63,616 bases of DNA from Alistipes sp. CAG:514 (GTDB lineage Bacteria; Bacteroidota; Bacteroidia; Bacteroidales; UBA932), in the NCBI GenBank assembly GCA_000431015.1, contig HF986093.1:1-63616 (forward strand), given 5' to 3'. Position numbers and translations under genes: made by a program. Below, one piece after another: positions 53,375 through 63,135 of this stretch (position 1 is the stretch's first letter; each line of letters opens with the position of its first letter). Below the pieces are notes generated by a model that searched no databases, was not told the origin of the DNA, and worked only from the letters and a program-made list of their open reading frames with translations.

Positions 53375-55525
53375 ATGGTTAGTAGTATTTTCAGACATCG
53401 CACGATACTCGTGCTGGCTGCAATGTTGTGCAGCCTTGTTTCCGTCGCGAGGCCTTCCGCCCGCACATCTGTCGCCGTAGTTACGGATTCGCTTACCTAT
53501 AGCCACGCCTCCGAAGCGATCGAGGAGTACGTGTCAAGCATGCGTCTTGACGGCAAACGCGGCATCCTGCTCATAGACAGATGGGGTGTTCCGGACTCCC
53601 TGCGCGCCGCGTTGATGGATCTTTACAAAAACGAATCTCTGGAAGGAGCCGTGCTCGTTGGAGACATTCCTGTTCCCATGATCAGGGACGCGCAGCACCT
53701 GAGTTCTGCCTTCAAGATGAGCCAACAACGTGACTGGAAGAGCTCCAGCGTGCCGTCCGACCGATTCTACGATGATTTCGGTCTGGTGTTCCGCTTTCTG
53801 AAGAGGGATGTCGAAAAACCGGAACTCTTCTACTATTCCTTGAGCGAGGAGTCCCCTCAACGGATCCGTTCCTCAATCTACACCTCAAGAATAAAGCCTT
53901 CGGATGAAGCTCATAAATATGAACTGATTGACGCCTTCCTGAGAAAAGCCGTAAGGGCAAAAAAAGAATCCGCCGGCATCGATCATGTACTGTTTTTCGC
54001 GGGTCACGGCTACAATTCAGAGTCAATGGTGTCAAGGATGGCCGAGTACAAGGCCCTTCACGAGCAGTTCCCGGTCATTGAGGGCAGGGACGGAAGGCTG
54101 GACTTCATCAATTACGATTTCGATGAATCCGTAAAGGACAGGCTTCTTTCAAGCCTTTCGGAGCCAAGCGTGGATCTCGCCATACTCCATCACCACGGCT
54201 ACAATGACATGCAGCTTCTCAACGGTTCACCTTACGTGTCCTCTCCCGACGGTTGGCTGTCTCTCGCACGGAACTATTTCCGTGTCAAGGTACGTTCTTC
54301 ACGGAACCAGGACAAACTCAAAGCCGATTTCATCAATCGTTATGGCATTCCCGCCCAGTGGCTGGATGAGGCGTCCGATCCGAAATTCATAGTTCAGGAC
54401 AGTCTTTACGACCGTTCTATGGACATCTACCCTGAGGACGTGGATGCCCACAGCATTGCATCCAGGTTCATCATCTTTGACGCCTGTTTCAATGGAGCCT
54501 TCATCAATGACGACTACATCGTGTCACATTACCTGTTCTCGGACAAGAACTCCACGCTCGCCGCACTCGCGCATTCCGTCAACTCACTTCAGGACGTATG
54601 GTGCGATGAGATGGCCGGCCTGTTCGGAGAAGGAGTGTGCGCCGGTAACATCTACCGGAACATCTGGAACCTTGAGACCCACTTGTTCGGTGATCCCACT
54701 TTCCACTATTCATCCATAAGTGCCTTGGACGCCGCGGCGGGAAGAGAAGGATATTCAGAAAGGCATTGGAGAAAAATTCTCTCCGCAAAGGAGGCTCATC
54801 CTGATGTCAAGGCACTTGCGATACGCAAACTGGTAAGAAGCGGATCAATCTCACCTGAAGAACTCATAAGGATCCAGACAGAAGCGGCCTCCGGGATCGT
54901 AAGGCTCGCCGCATTCGACGGCAATGCTGAAATCGCCCCGGACTGCTTCGACAAGGCCATTCTTCTTGCTCTTGACGATGACTATGAGCTTCTTCAGCGG
55001 CTCGGTGCCAAATTCGCGACCTACAATCAGTCTCCGGCTCTTGCCGAAAAAGCCGCCCGATTGTTCCTTGACCCTCTGACATCCAAGAGAGTGCTGTTCC
55101 ACATCAAGTCACTGCTTGTCACCATTGACGGAGAGAAAGCCAAAGACCTTGTACGCTCAACACCGTACTGGAAAGGAGATGAAGGCAAAGAGTCCCTTTA
55201 TAAGTACATTGATTCAAACTCGGCTTCCATTAAGACCGACATCGATAATCTCACAAGCGAGACTACAGACTTGAAATCGGCCAGACTCTTCATTCGCGCG
55301 CAAAGGAACCAATGTCGCGCTGATGCTCTTGAACCGATTGCAGAGTATTACACAAGATGTTCGGATCATGACATAAAACTACTTATTGCAGAAACACTTG
55401 GCTGGTATCGTTATTCTTTTCTCGCTTCACGCGCGGAAAGCCTGTGCCGTTCTCTCCTTGAGAAAGAGAGCGACCCTCGGCTGCGCGAGGAACTGACAAA
55501 GAGCATAAGACGGATCAGCGAATGA
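53375..55525 (+). CDS. Exported gingipain-like (clan CD, C25-type) cysteine peptidase
   Basis: A 716-residue exported protein. After a signal peptide (about residues 1-26) the caspase/gingipain-like domain carries a His-Cys dyad: H274 in LHHHGYND and C371 in IIFDACFNGAF, with VLVGDIPVPMIRDAQ at about 95 as the typical first strand. VLFFAGHGYNSE at about 205 is a second His-Gly motif. Past about residue 460 the sequence becomes helical and repeat-like (HEAT-like: DVKALAIRKLVRSGSISPEE), replacing the Ig-like end of true gingipains. The TonB receptor gene follows after 13 bp. No Por-type C-terminal sorting domain is seen. Cleavage specificity cannot be read. Confidence 0.8.
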   Translation: MVSSIFRHRTILVLAAMLCSLVSVARPSARTSVAVVTDSLTYSHASEAIEEYVSSMRLDGKRGILLIDRWGVPDSLRAALMDLYKNESLEGAVLVGDIPVPMIRDAQHLSSAFKMSQQRDWKSSSVPSDRFYDDFGLVFRFLKRDVEKPELFYYSLSEESPQRIRSSIYTSRIKPSDEAHKYELIDAFLRKAVRAKKESAGIDHVLFFAGHGYNSESMVSRMAEYKALHEQFPVIEGRDGRLDFINYDFDESVKDRLLSSLSEPSVDLAILHHHGYNDMQLLNGSPYVSSPDGWLSLARNYFRVKVRSSRNQDKLKADFINRYGIPAQWLDEASDPKFIVQDSLYDRSMDIYPEDVDAHSIASRFIIFDACFNGAFINDDYIVSHYLFSDKNSTLAALAHSVNSLQDVWCDEMAGLFGEGVCAGNIYRNIWNLETHLFGDPTFHYSSISALDAAAGREGYSERHWRKILSAKEAHPDVKALAIRKLVRSGSISPEELIRIQTEAASGIVRLAAFDGNAEIAPDCFDKAILLALDDDYELLQRLGAKFATYNQSPALAEKAARLFLDPLTSKRVLFHIKSLLVTIDGEKAKDLVRSTPYWKGDEGKESLYKYIDSNSASIKTDIDNLTSETTDLKSARLFIRAQRNQCRADALEPIAEYYTRCSDHDIKLLIAETLGWYRYSFLASRAESLCRSLLEKESDPRLREELTKSIRRISE

Positions 55526-55538
55526 CAATTACGTCACG

Positions 55539-58376
55539 ATGAGAAGAGCATTGTCAACAATAATCACGCTCCTGCTTCTGCTCTTGCCCTTCGGGCAGGA
55601 GGGTTTCTCCATGCCCAAAGACGGAAAGCTGAGGTTATGCGGCAGAGTAACCACCATCGAGAACGGAAAGCCGTCCCCTATGGCGGGAGCCGTGGTCATG
55701 CTCAAACCTACCGGACTTTATTCAGTCACAGATGCCGCGGGAGACTATTCATTCAGTAATCTGGATGAGGGACAGTACGACCTCCACATCGAGATGATCG
55801 GTTACGTCGCCATTGACTCCACCGTCGTTCTGCGAACCTCCGGCAGAGTCCGGTTTGATTTCACGATGGAGCTAAGCAGTTTCAGACTTAAGGAGGTCCA
55901 TATAGTGGCTCAAAGCAGCAAGGCAGGCGAGTCCACGGCGTCCACGATATCCCGCCAGGCCATAGACCACGCTCTGACAAGCTCGCTTGGAGACGTCATG
56001 CAGTTGCTGCCAGGGGTGAGCATCTCAAACCCAAGCCTGTCCAGCGCACAGAGCCTCAACCTCCGCACCGCTGCCGGAAGTGACATGAACAGCCTCGGAA
56101 CCGCCATAATCATCGACGGTTCTCCTGTGTCCAACAATGCCAACATGGAAGGCATAAGCTCTGCCATGAACGGGACCTCGACAACAATAGCCGGGACATC
56201 GACATTCAACGCAGGCTCTGTTCCGAATTCGGGCGTGGACGTGCGTTCCATCTCCACTGACAACATTGAGTCGATAGAGGTTATCAGAGGCATTCCGTCC
56301 GTGCAATACGGCGACCTTACGTCAGGAGCGGTCATCATCAACTCCAAGGCCGGCACAGAACCTCTTACACTCAGGTTCAAGACGGATCCGAAAATCTATC
56401 AGGCCTCTCTTTCAAAAGGATTCAGGCTCGCTCCGCAATCAGGAAGCATTCACGTCAGCACAGATTATGCCTACAGCAACGCCAAGACAACCGAGAGTTA
56501 CGCCAACTACAGAAGAGTCAATCTTAAAGCCGTATACAGCAACACCTTCAACCGTCTCACAAGCACAAGTTCACTGGACTTGAGATTCGGGAAGGATACC
56601 AGGAATCCCAACCCGGATGATCTACGCTCACGCCTTTCGTCCGGAGGGCAGAGCTACGGCTACCGCATCAGCACCAACGGAACGTGGAGTGCCAATGCCG
56701 GATGGCTTAAATCCATAAGGTACGACCTTTCCAACAGTTTCACGCTGAAGGATTCATTCAAGGAGCAGATCTGCGCCAGCGCCACCTCTCTGTACACAAA
56801 CAATATGGTGGACGGTACAATCGTGAGCAATGTCCCGGGTAGAGATTATTTCGACACCAACGGTGAAAAGATAACAAATTTCACCCAGAATCAGGTTGAG
56901 GCAGGGACGTTCGCCATCTTCATGCCAGACTCTTACTTTTCCCATTATGATTTCTACAGCAGGGAGATGAACACCTATGCGAAGATCGTAGCGAACCTGT
57001 TCAAGTCCTGGGGAACCACCAGCTCGTCCATACTTGCCGGAATAGACTTCAAGTCTGATGGGAATCTCGGCCGGGGACTCGTTTACCCTGAAGGAACACC
57101 GCCGCCACACAGCACCAACGCGGACTCAGGTTACCGGGAGAGACCCCTCTATGACATTCCTTTTGTCAATCAGTTCGGCTTTTTTGCCGAGAGCTCTTTC
57201 AAGACTGTCATCCTGGACAGAGCCTTCAACCTGAGCGCCGGACTCCGCTATGACTTGGTCGAGCGTATGGATGCTCTGTCTCCAAGAATCAACCTAAGCT
57301 ATGAGATTGTTCCGCGGGTTCTGAATCTTAGAGGAGGCTACGGGATCACAGCAAAGGCTCCTACGGCCTCATATCTGCATCCAAATAATGCCTACTGCGA
57401 CCAGACCCTGTTCAACAACGATGTCCAGTCGCCTCAGGACAAGATCGTTATCGCAAGCACAAGGATATTCGACACTTCCAACAGCAGACTTGAGATGGCG
57501 AAAAACCGCAAACTGGAGGTAGGTCTCGATCTGACGATAGCGTCCCGTTACTCGCTTAAAATCACTTTCTACGATGAGTTGATGAGGAACGGGTACACAT
57601 TCGGCTCCGATTTTGACACTTTTGTCCTTCTTCCTTTCCTGACATATACAATCTCAGGAAGCGATGCCTCTGGAAATCCAACGTTTGACCTCACACGCGC
57701 CGACAAGAAGTTCTTCCGCTTCTACAAGCCGATGAACACCCGCTACGAACACAACACGGGGGTTGAATATGAGTTGAATCTCGGCAGGTTCGACGCCATT
57801 CGGACATCGTTCTTCCTCAACGGGGCGTGGATGAGGACACAGAGCGCCAACGCAGGATACACATTTGACTTCAGGCCGCGGTCAGGCAGTTATGTAGGTA
57901 CGAACGTCTCCGTCTACGATCCTTTCGTAAGCCGGATAAATTATGAAAAGTTCCTTACTACATTGAGAGTCACACACAATATTCCGGCCATAGGTTTCGC
58001 GGTGACTCTTTCCTCCCAGTTTAATGTTTTCACACGCGGATGGAATGACTACAACAATGATGAATTGCCGCAACTCTTCATCAGCGCCGAAGACGGACGC
58101 ATAACGGAATTCACCTCGGCCATGGCAGACGATCCCGCATTCAGGTATATGTACGACATCAAGTCTCCTAACCGTTTCACCGTAAGCCACACAATTCCGA
58201 CCCTTGTGTTCAACCTGAACATCTCCAAGGAGATCGGATCGAAGATGACCGCTTCGTTCTTTGTCAATAACATCTTCAATTCCAGGCCATTGGATCCATC
58301 GGAGATAAGTATTGGCTCCTACTCTGAACTGAACGCCCCGATGTACTTCGGGTTTGAACTTAAAGTAAAAATATAA
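55539..58376 (+). CDS. TonB-dependent outer membrane receptor
   Basis: A 945-residue TonB-dependent transporter with a signal peptide, a carboxypeptidase-regulatory-like domain (about residues 30-110; MAGAVVMLKPTGLYSVTDAA), a plug (about 125-245; SLGDVMQLLPGVSISNPS and IEVIRGIPSVQYGDLTSGAV) and a barrel to the end (ELKVKI). It lacks the SusC-type insertions, and no SusD gene is next to it. The lipoprotein gene downstream takes that position. Placed 13 bp after the peptidase gene and 19 bp before the lipoprotein gene, it is the core of a four-gene operon. The ligand may be a peptide or a metal chelate; this is inference. Confidence 0.92.
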   Translation: MRRALSTIITLLLLLLPFGQEGFSMPKDGKLRLCGRVTTIENGKPSPMAGAVVMLKPTGLYSVTDAAGDYSFSNLDEGQYDLHIEMIGYVAIDSTVVLRTSGRVRFDFTMELSSFRLKEVHIVAQSSKAGESTASTISRQAIDHALTSSLGDVMQLLPGVSISNPSLSSAQSLNLRTAAGSDMNSLGTAIIIDGSPVSNNANMEGISSAMNGTSTTIAGTSTFNAGSVPNSGVDVRSISTDNIESIEVIRGIPSVQYGDLTSGAVIINSKAGTEPLTLRFKTDPKIYQASLSKGFRLAPQSGSIHVSTDYAYSNAKTTESYANYRRVNLKAVYSNTFNRLTSTSSLDLRFGKDTRNPNPDDLRSRLSSGGQSYGYRISTNGTWSANAGWLKSIRYDLSNSFTLKDSFKEQICASATSLYTNNMVDGTIVSNVPGRDYFDTNGEKITNFTQNQVEAGTFAIFMPDSYFSHYDFYSREMNTYAKIVANLFKSWGTTSSSILAGIDFKSDGNLGRGLVYPEGTPPPHSTNADSGYRERPLYDIPFVNQFGFFAESSFKTVILDRAFNLSAGLRYDLVERMDALSPRINLSYEIVPRVLNLRGGYGITAKAPTASYLHPNNAYCDQTLFNNDVQSPQDKIVIASTRIFDTSNSRLEMAKNRKLEVGLDLTIASRYSLKITFYDELMRNGYTFGSDFDTFVLLPFLTYTISGSDASGNPTFDLTRADKKFFRFYKPMNTRYEHNTGVEYELNLGRFDAIRTSFFLNGAWMRTQSANAGYTFDFRPRSGSYVGTNVSVYDPFVSRINYEKFLTTLRVTHNIPAIGFAVTLSSQFNVFTRGWNDYNNDELPQLFISAEDGRITEFTSAMADDPAFRYMYDIKSPNRFTVSHTIPTLVFNLNISKEIGSKMTASFFVNNIFNSRPLDPSEISIGSYSELNAPMYFGFELKVKI

Positions 58377-58395
58377 TCCCTTAAAACTGTTGTAT

Positions 58396-59625
58396 ATGAA
58401 AAGAATCATCATTACTGCTACCTTGGCGATAGCCACAGCACTCGCAATCTCGTCCTGCCAGAAGGACAAGGTGAAGTTTTACGATTTCAGCATCGGACTT
58501 GACGAGTCCGGATTCACGGCTGGAGTGCCTTCACCGGAGAGTTATCTGGTGACATTCACCAACACCAACACAGGAGAGATCACCGAAATCAAGACCGACA
58601 GCAAAACCGTCACTGTCTCCCAACTTATCGAAGGTGTCTACGATGTGGTCGCCACCGCGCGTCACTCTATCTACAACTACCTTGGAAGCGCGAAGGCGGT
58701 CGTGATCAACTCGGCCGACGCTCTCACATCCCTGAAGATAACCGCCAGCAAGTCATCGTCCATCATATTCAAGGAGATCTTCTACTGCGGAAGCAAAACT
58801 CCTGAAAAGACCAACTACATGAAGGACAACTACATCGAGATCTACAACAACGGCAGCGAACCTGTCTATGTAGATGGCCTCTGCATAAGCACGACAAGCA
58901 ATTACTCCTCGTCTACAGTCAACTTCGCGGACAACAACGGTCACCTCGTGGCGGCGGATGGCTCAACGACAACAATGAATGCTGATGAATATGTGATCGC
59001 AAAGGGTGTCATCTGGCAGATTCCGGGAGACGGCAAGACCTATCTTCTCAATCCTGGAGAATCCTTCGTGATCGCCTCCTCGGCGACAAATCACACAACA
59101 GCAGACAAGAATCCGAACTCCATCGACCTGTCAAGCGCCGAGTTCGAGACTGTCTGCGACAAGTACATCGAAAACGGACAGGTAGACAATCCTTCCTCCG
59201 GGAACATGATAATGATCAACCCGCATAACGCCACCATCACCAAACAGTACATGATGTCAGTCTCTAATGCCGGCCTTATCCTGTTCGCTCCGTCCACACC
59301 TGTCGCGGACGCCACACTTGTCGCGAACTACAATGGAAGCAAGCCTACCGGAACTTACGTGCCTGTTCTGCGTTCCGATGTTCTCGACGGTGTGAACTGG
59401 GTGCAGAATTCGACAACCAACCCGTTCCTTCCCGAGAACATAGACGCAGGCAAGACATGGGTGAGCGGCACCTACGTAAAGGAGTCAATCCTGAGGAAGG
59501 AAGAAGGCAAGACCTCCGAAGGCAACGTCATCTATCAGGACACCAACAACTCCACTAACGATTTCACCGTGTCCAAAGATCCTGTGCTAAGAAGGAACTC
59601 AAAGAAAGCCTCCTGGGCTGAATAG
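58396..59625 (+). CDS. Outer-membrane lipoprotein, DUF4876-like
   Basis: A 409-residue lipoprotein. The lipobox ISSC puts the lipidated Cys at about residue 19 of the chosen start (58396). The N-terminal part (about 25-115) is Ig-like (GEITEIKTDSKTVTVSQLIE). The remainder has the pattern of a lamin-tail/DUF4876 fold, with IIFKEIFYCGSKTPEKTNYM, NYIEIYNNGSEPVYVDGLCI and IPGDGKTYLLNPGESFVIAS. It probably forms the surface binding partner of the TonB receptor encoded just upstream. The next gene starts 12 bp later. The family name is from memory of the usual neighbours, not a search. Confidence 0.7.
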   Translation: MKRIIITATLAIATALAISSCQKDKVKFYDFSIGLDESGFTAGVPSPESYLVTFTNTNTGEITEIKTDSKTVTVSQLIEGVYDVVATARHSIYNYLGSAKAVVINSADALTSLKITASKSSSIIFKEIFYCGSKTPEKTNYMKDNYIEIYNNGSEPVYVDGLCISTTSNYSSSTVNFADNNGHLVAADGSTTTMNADEYVIAKGVIWQIPGDGKTYLLNPGESFVIASSATNHTTADKNPNSIDLSSAEFETVCDKYIENGQVDNPSSGNMIMINPHNATITKQYMMSVSNAGLILFAPSTPVADATLVANYNGSKPTGTYVPVLRSDVLDGVNWVQNSTTNPFLPENIDAGKTWVSGTYVKESILRKEEGKTSEGNVIYQDTNNSTNDFTVSKDPVLRRNSKKASWAE

Positions 59626-59637
59626 TCCCGTTTTCAG

Positions 59638-61146
59638 ATGAAAGGACATTTTTCAATAATAATTCCGTTGTTTCTTGTGCTCACACATCCGATGGCATGG
59701 GCACAAGACAACGGAATATTGAATAAGGAGAAGGCTCTATGGCTGGAATCCGGCAACTCCGCCCTTATGGAGACAAGCGGAAAGAGGACGGATAACACCG
59801 CCGGCCTGTCATACGGCTTCATAACAGGAGAGCACCACCTTTTCCAGGAACCGCAGTCATCCCATAATGTCCGTTTCAACACGGCAGGCTATGCAACCAT
59901 AGGGAAAATCAAACTATGGGGACAGTTCTCCTACGACAACATCACCGATTCCGGCACTCGCTACAACACATTGGTGTACGCTCCACATGACGAACGTTTC
60001 ATATATAATGTCGCGGACACAACCTTGAGTGACTGGAAGAAACAATCATATGACATGGAGTTCAAGATGTCCGCCCCTTTGTCGCAGCGGCTTACCGGAG
60101 GGCTTCATATCAAATACCGTGACCGCATAGCTGCCAAGCAGCAGGATCCGCGCAGTGAGTCCACCGTCTACGAGGCCGAGGTATCACCTTCGATCGCCTG
60201 TATCATAGGTTCAAGTCATTTCATAGGATTCAACATCCTCTACTCGCGTCTTCTTGAGCGGTCCGCCCCGACCCTCAGCAATGGCTCGATTCTTCAGAAC
60301 GTGTTTGTCCTTAAAGGCCTCGGTAATTATACGGAAGACGTGGTTGGATCCGGAGGGTTGTACACAATGTACTATCAAGGGAACAGCTACGGAGGAGCCC
60401 TGCAGTATGGTTTTGACGGCTCCGTGGAGCTTTTGGTTGACATGGGATACAGGATAAATCTCACGGAACTCAGACAGGACGCCACGCATCCAAGGGACAT
60501 GGGACTCAGCAGCGTCAACGACTGCTTCATAAATGCACGGTTGCTGATAGAGCGGGAGAAGTCCGTACACAAACTATCATTCAACTCTCTTTACAAGCAT
60601 ACCAAGGGTACAGAATACTCCACCAAGCAGATCAACGGTGTCGGATGGGAGGTTGTCTCCAAGGCGACAATGAGCGAATATACTACCGCTGACGCATCAT
60701 TATCATACGACTACTACCTCACAGAGGGTGATTCATACCTGTGGAACGCACACTCCAACATAAGGTACATCAGCAAAGATGACAGTTATGTCACCCCTCA
60801 CAGCTGGTTCAAATATTCCGGTGTCAGCGCGGAGGCCGGAGCTTCCAGACAATTCTTTTTCAAGAGAAGAAGCATCATTTCGGGTTTCATGATCAGAGGC
60901 TACAAAAGCATCAATGGCGTGTATGTCTACAACGGCCCCCGTGCGGAGAGCCGTCCGGTCAAAGAGTGGTACCCTCACGACATGGAAATACGATCTTCCG
61001 ACCACATAGCATTAGGGGCAATGATCGAGTACCACAAAGAAGTCAACGCCAACACGACCATCGGGCTGAAAACCCGCATTGATTATCTCCGCAGCCATGT
61101 CGGGGACAGGCTCCTCTCGTCATTCGGAGTACAATTGATCTTCTGA
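59638..61146 (+). CDS. Outer membrane beta-barrel protein, DUF6850-like
   Basis: A 502-residue exported protein with a signal peptide (IIIPLFLVLTHPMAWA) and alternating beta strands through to a typical barrel end (LLSSFGVQLIF). Aromatic, strand-like segments such as FNTAGYATIGKIKLWGQFSY, LTGGLHIKYRDRIAA and LSFNSLYKHTKG point to about 14-18 strands. In Bacteroidales such proteins often follow a TonB receptor and a DUF4876 lipoprotein. It closes the operon that begins with the cysteine peptidase. Role unknown; it may be a companion pore or a substrate-binding barrel. Confidence 0.72.
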   Translation: MKGHFSIIIPLFLVLTHPMAWAQDNGILNKEKALWLESGNSALMETSGKRTDNTAGLSYGFITGEHHLFQEPQSSHNVRFNTAGYATIGKIKLWGQFSYDNITDSGTRYNTLVYAPHDERFIYNVADTTLSDWKKQSYDMEFKMSAPLSQRLTGGLHIKYRDRIAAKQQDPRSESTVYEAEVSPSIACIIGSSHFIGFNILYSRLLERSAPTLSNGSILQNVFVLKGLGNYTEDVVGSGGLYTMYYQGNSYGGALQYGFDGSVELLVDMGYRINLTELRQDATHPRDMGLSSVNDCFINARLLIEREKSVHKLSFNSLYKHTKGTEYSTKQINGVGWEVVSKATMSEYTTADASLSYDYYLTEGDSYLWNAHSNIRYISKDDSYVTPHSWFKYSGVSAEAGASRQFFFKRRSIISGFMIRGYKSINGVYVYNGPRAESRPVKEWYPHDMEIRSSDHIALGAMIEYHKEVNANTTIGLKTRIDYLRSHVGDRLLSSFGVQLIF

Positions 61147-61357
61147 TCCAGAGCCGCCCATTTGTTACAGTGATCCCTTCAGCACTCGGATTATTACCCG
61201 AGGCGTTGTGATCACTTGCGCTGAATATGGAGCTGTCGCTTAAATCCTACCAAGGTTGCCTCGTGCGCAGACCGCGCCCTCCTGCTCACGAGACAACCTC
61301 AGCAGGCACCCCCGTGAGCATTTGGAGTTATCCTTGCGCACGGGGAAGGCTGGCTGG
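61147..61357. other. Intergenic stretch after the peptidase-TonB operon
   Basis: No gene. Near 61350-61372 a short GCTG/CAGC stem followed by TTTTTT could terminate plus-strand transcripts, and it overlaps the 3' end of the following minus-strand gene. Nothing else recognised. Confidence 0.4.
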
Positions 61358-61708
61358 TCAGCTTTTTTCGGGACGCGCCCTCACATTGGGAGGAAAAATG
61401 GTCACCGAACCGCGGAGCTGTTCCTCTTGTAGCACCGAATTAAAAGCATCGGCAAGAGACCGTGAAGCGTCTTTGAGGTGTTCTATCATCTCGTCACGGT
61501 TCGTACAAAGGGCCAGATCCGCTATCGCCAACGAGCGTATCATCGCGAGGACAGACTGCTCGTTTCCTCCCCACAACGTCGTTGACATCGACAGCATAGC
61601 ATTCTGGATGATGTCCATCGACGCCATCGGGTCTTTCCAGACATTGATGTCTGTCCTGAACTTCAACTGGCCGTCTCCATCCTGCAGCACTTCCAAAATT
61701 CTTTTCAT
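61358..61708 (-). CDS. Conserved small protein of unknown function
   Basis: A 116-residue cytoplasmic protein rich in helix-forming residues (MKRILEVLQDGDGQLKFRTD, then LAMIRSLAIADLALCTNRDE and HLKDASRSLADAFNSVLQEE). The composition and codon use are those of a real gene. A plus-strand frame over the same bases lacks these features. I recognise no family. It stands alone, on the strand opposite to the preceding operon. Confidence 0.6.
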   Translation of the reverse strand: MKRILEVLQDGDGQLKFRTDINVWKDPMASMDIIQNAMLSMSTTLWGGNEQSVLAMIRSLAIADLALCTNRDEMIEHLKDASRSLADAFNSVLQEEQLRGSVTIFPPNVRARPEKS

Positions 61709-61830
61709 AATTACTTATTGTTTAGTTGTTTGACATAGAATCCCGGACACCTGTCCGAGACTTGATCTTTCATATTCTTATCTTCCTTAAGTTGGTAGAG
61801 GCTTCCCGTAAAACGCATAATCTCCCGTCT

Positions 61831-62109
61831 GCGAACCATCGCTCACCTTCGCACACCATCGCAGACTGTCGCATACCGTCGCAGACCATCGCAGACCATC
61901 GCTCTACGTCGAAGACCATCGCTCACCGCCTTCCTATCCCGTTACCGTCCTTTTCTTCGTCCCGCGAACCATCGCTCACCTTCGCACACCATCGTTCGCC
62001 GTCCGCCCACAATCGCAGACTGTCGCAGACCGTCGCAGACCATCGCTCTACGTCGAATACCATCGCTCACCGCCTTCCTATCCCGTTACCGTCCTTTTCT
62101 TCGTCCGCG
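61831..62109. repeat. 10-bp-period minisatellite in two copies of a larger unit, beside the RAYT gene
   Basis: From 61831 to 61930 the sequence is ten consecutive 10-bp units of type GCAGACCATC (variants GCTCACCTTC, GCAGACTGTC, GAAGACCATC and others). A nonrepetitive tail (TTCCTATCCCGTTACCGTCC, then TTTTCTTCGTCC) runs to about 61963. The whole block is then repeated at about 61964-62109, with one 11-bp unit. The period equals about one helical turn. It lies about 40 bp past the stop codon of the RAYT-type transposase, on its 3' side. Open frames through it only reflect the repeat. Confidence 0.8.
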
Positions 62110-62146
62110 AGAAAAAGTGTCTCTAAAATGCGGGATCAGAATCCTG

Positions 62147-63079
62147 TCACTGCGGCGCATGCGCGCCAAGAGGGAACAACGAGTCCACTTCATATTGCGA
62201 CAGCCCAAGAACGCGCCGGATCTGACCATTGGAGGAACGGTAGTCATAGCGAAGTCGCTTTGCCAAATCCATTTTCTGAGCTTGGCTCAACTCCTTGAGG
62301 CTGCTGATGTCATAGGCAGACCTGACATATTTCCATAGTTGTGTAAACAACTCATTATCAGTTAGAAATTCCCCGTCATCCAGGTCTTTAGCAATCTCTT
62401 CATAGGCCTCGACATCCTTGCTGACCATCCAGAAATAATGATGGGCGTTGCGGAACATCGCCATTCCGAGTCTTATGTCGCAGTACGAAGGCGGTGCGAT
62501 GTGTCCATTGGTCACAAGATAATCTCCCGGGAGATGCGGATTTCGCCCCTTGAACATTCTTCGGGCCGCTCTATCTTTCAGATCAGACAGCCTTGCATCA
62601 GGCAAAAACCGGCAGAAATAGTACGGCCCGGTACCCCACGGGTAAGAGAACGGGGTACATTCCGGAGTCACAACGTACCCGTTGCGATTGACATAGACAA
62701 TGGTGTTCCTCAATGCCTTGAGATCCGGAACAGGCTTTAGGCTCATCTGGAATCGAGCCGGTACGGCAGACTCATACCTTGTGGCAATGTACCTGCTTAA
62801 CCGTTTGCGGAACAGGTCGAAAAAAAGCCTTGCCTCAACTTCGGCCCCACATAGAACAATGTGCAGGTGGTTGCTCATAACCTCAAAGGCCACGACAGCC
62901 AATCCCAGCACTTCCGCCAGGCATCTTGCCATCAGATTCATCACATAGCGATAGTCATCATCGTCTCTGAACAGCAGTTCCGTCAGGTTCCCCGGAGTGT
63001 AAAGATGCCACCAATCTCCGTGTCCAAGGAAGGAGGCCTCGCACTTCTTCTCAGCGTCCGCATAAGGAAGTCGTTTCAT
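62147..63079 (-). CDS. RAYT-like Y1 (HUH) transposase
   Basis: A 310-residue single-strand DNA transposase of the IS200/IS605-related REP-associated type. The HUH motif is in VMSNHLHIVLCG at about residues 67-78. The catalytic Tyr is likely in the helix around SRYIATRYES or TIVYVNRNGYV (about 130-160). The C-terminal part (about 240-310) has a helical DNA-binding region: LKELSQAQKMDLAKRLRYDY, then SSNGQIRRVLGLSQYEVDSL. Such genes move or maintain short palindromic repeats and are usually single copy and domesticated. A 10-bp-period repeat lies on its 3' side. It shows no terminal inverted repeats of its own. Confidence 0.85.
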   Translation of the reverse strand: MKRLPYADAEKKCEASFLGHGDWWHLYTPGNLTELLFRDDDDYRYVMNLMARCLAEVLGLAVVAFEVMSNHLHIVLCGAEVEARLFFDLFRKRLSRYIATRYESAVPARFQMSLKPVPDLKALRNTIVYVNRNGYVVTPECTPFSYPWGTGPYYFCRFLPDARLSDLKDRAARRMFKGRNPHLPGDYLVTNGHIAPPSYCDIRLGMAMFRNAHHYFWMVSKDVEAYEEIAKDLDDGEFLTDNELFTQLWKYVRSAYDISSLKELSQAQKMDLAKRLRYDYRSSNGQIRRVLGLSQYEVDSLFPLGAHAPQ

Positions 63080-63135
63080 AATCTAATCAGTTTGCTTCGT
63101 GCGAGTTGTAGCACTGTTTACGCACGAATGGTTAT

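Noticed and set aside
61831..62109. CRISPR array or coding repeat protein (plus-strand frame 61726-62298)
   Set aside because: The 10-bp units have no spacers. The protein frame only mirrors the repeat and has no start signals or known domains.
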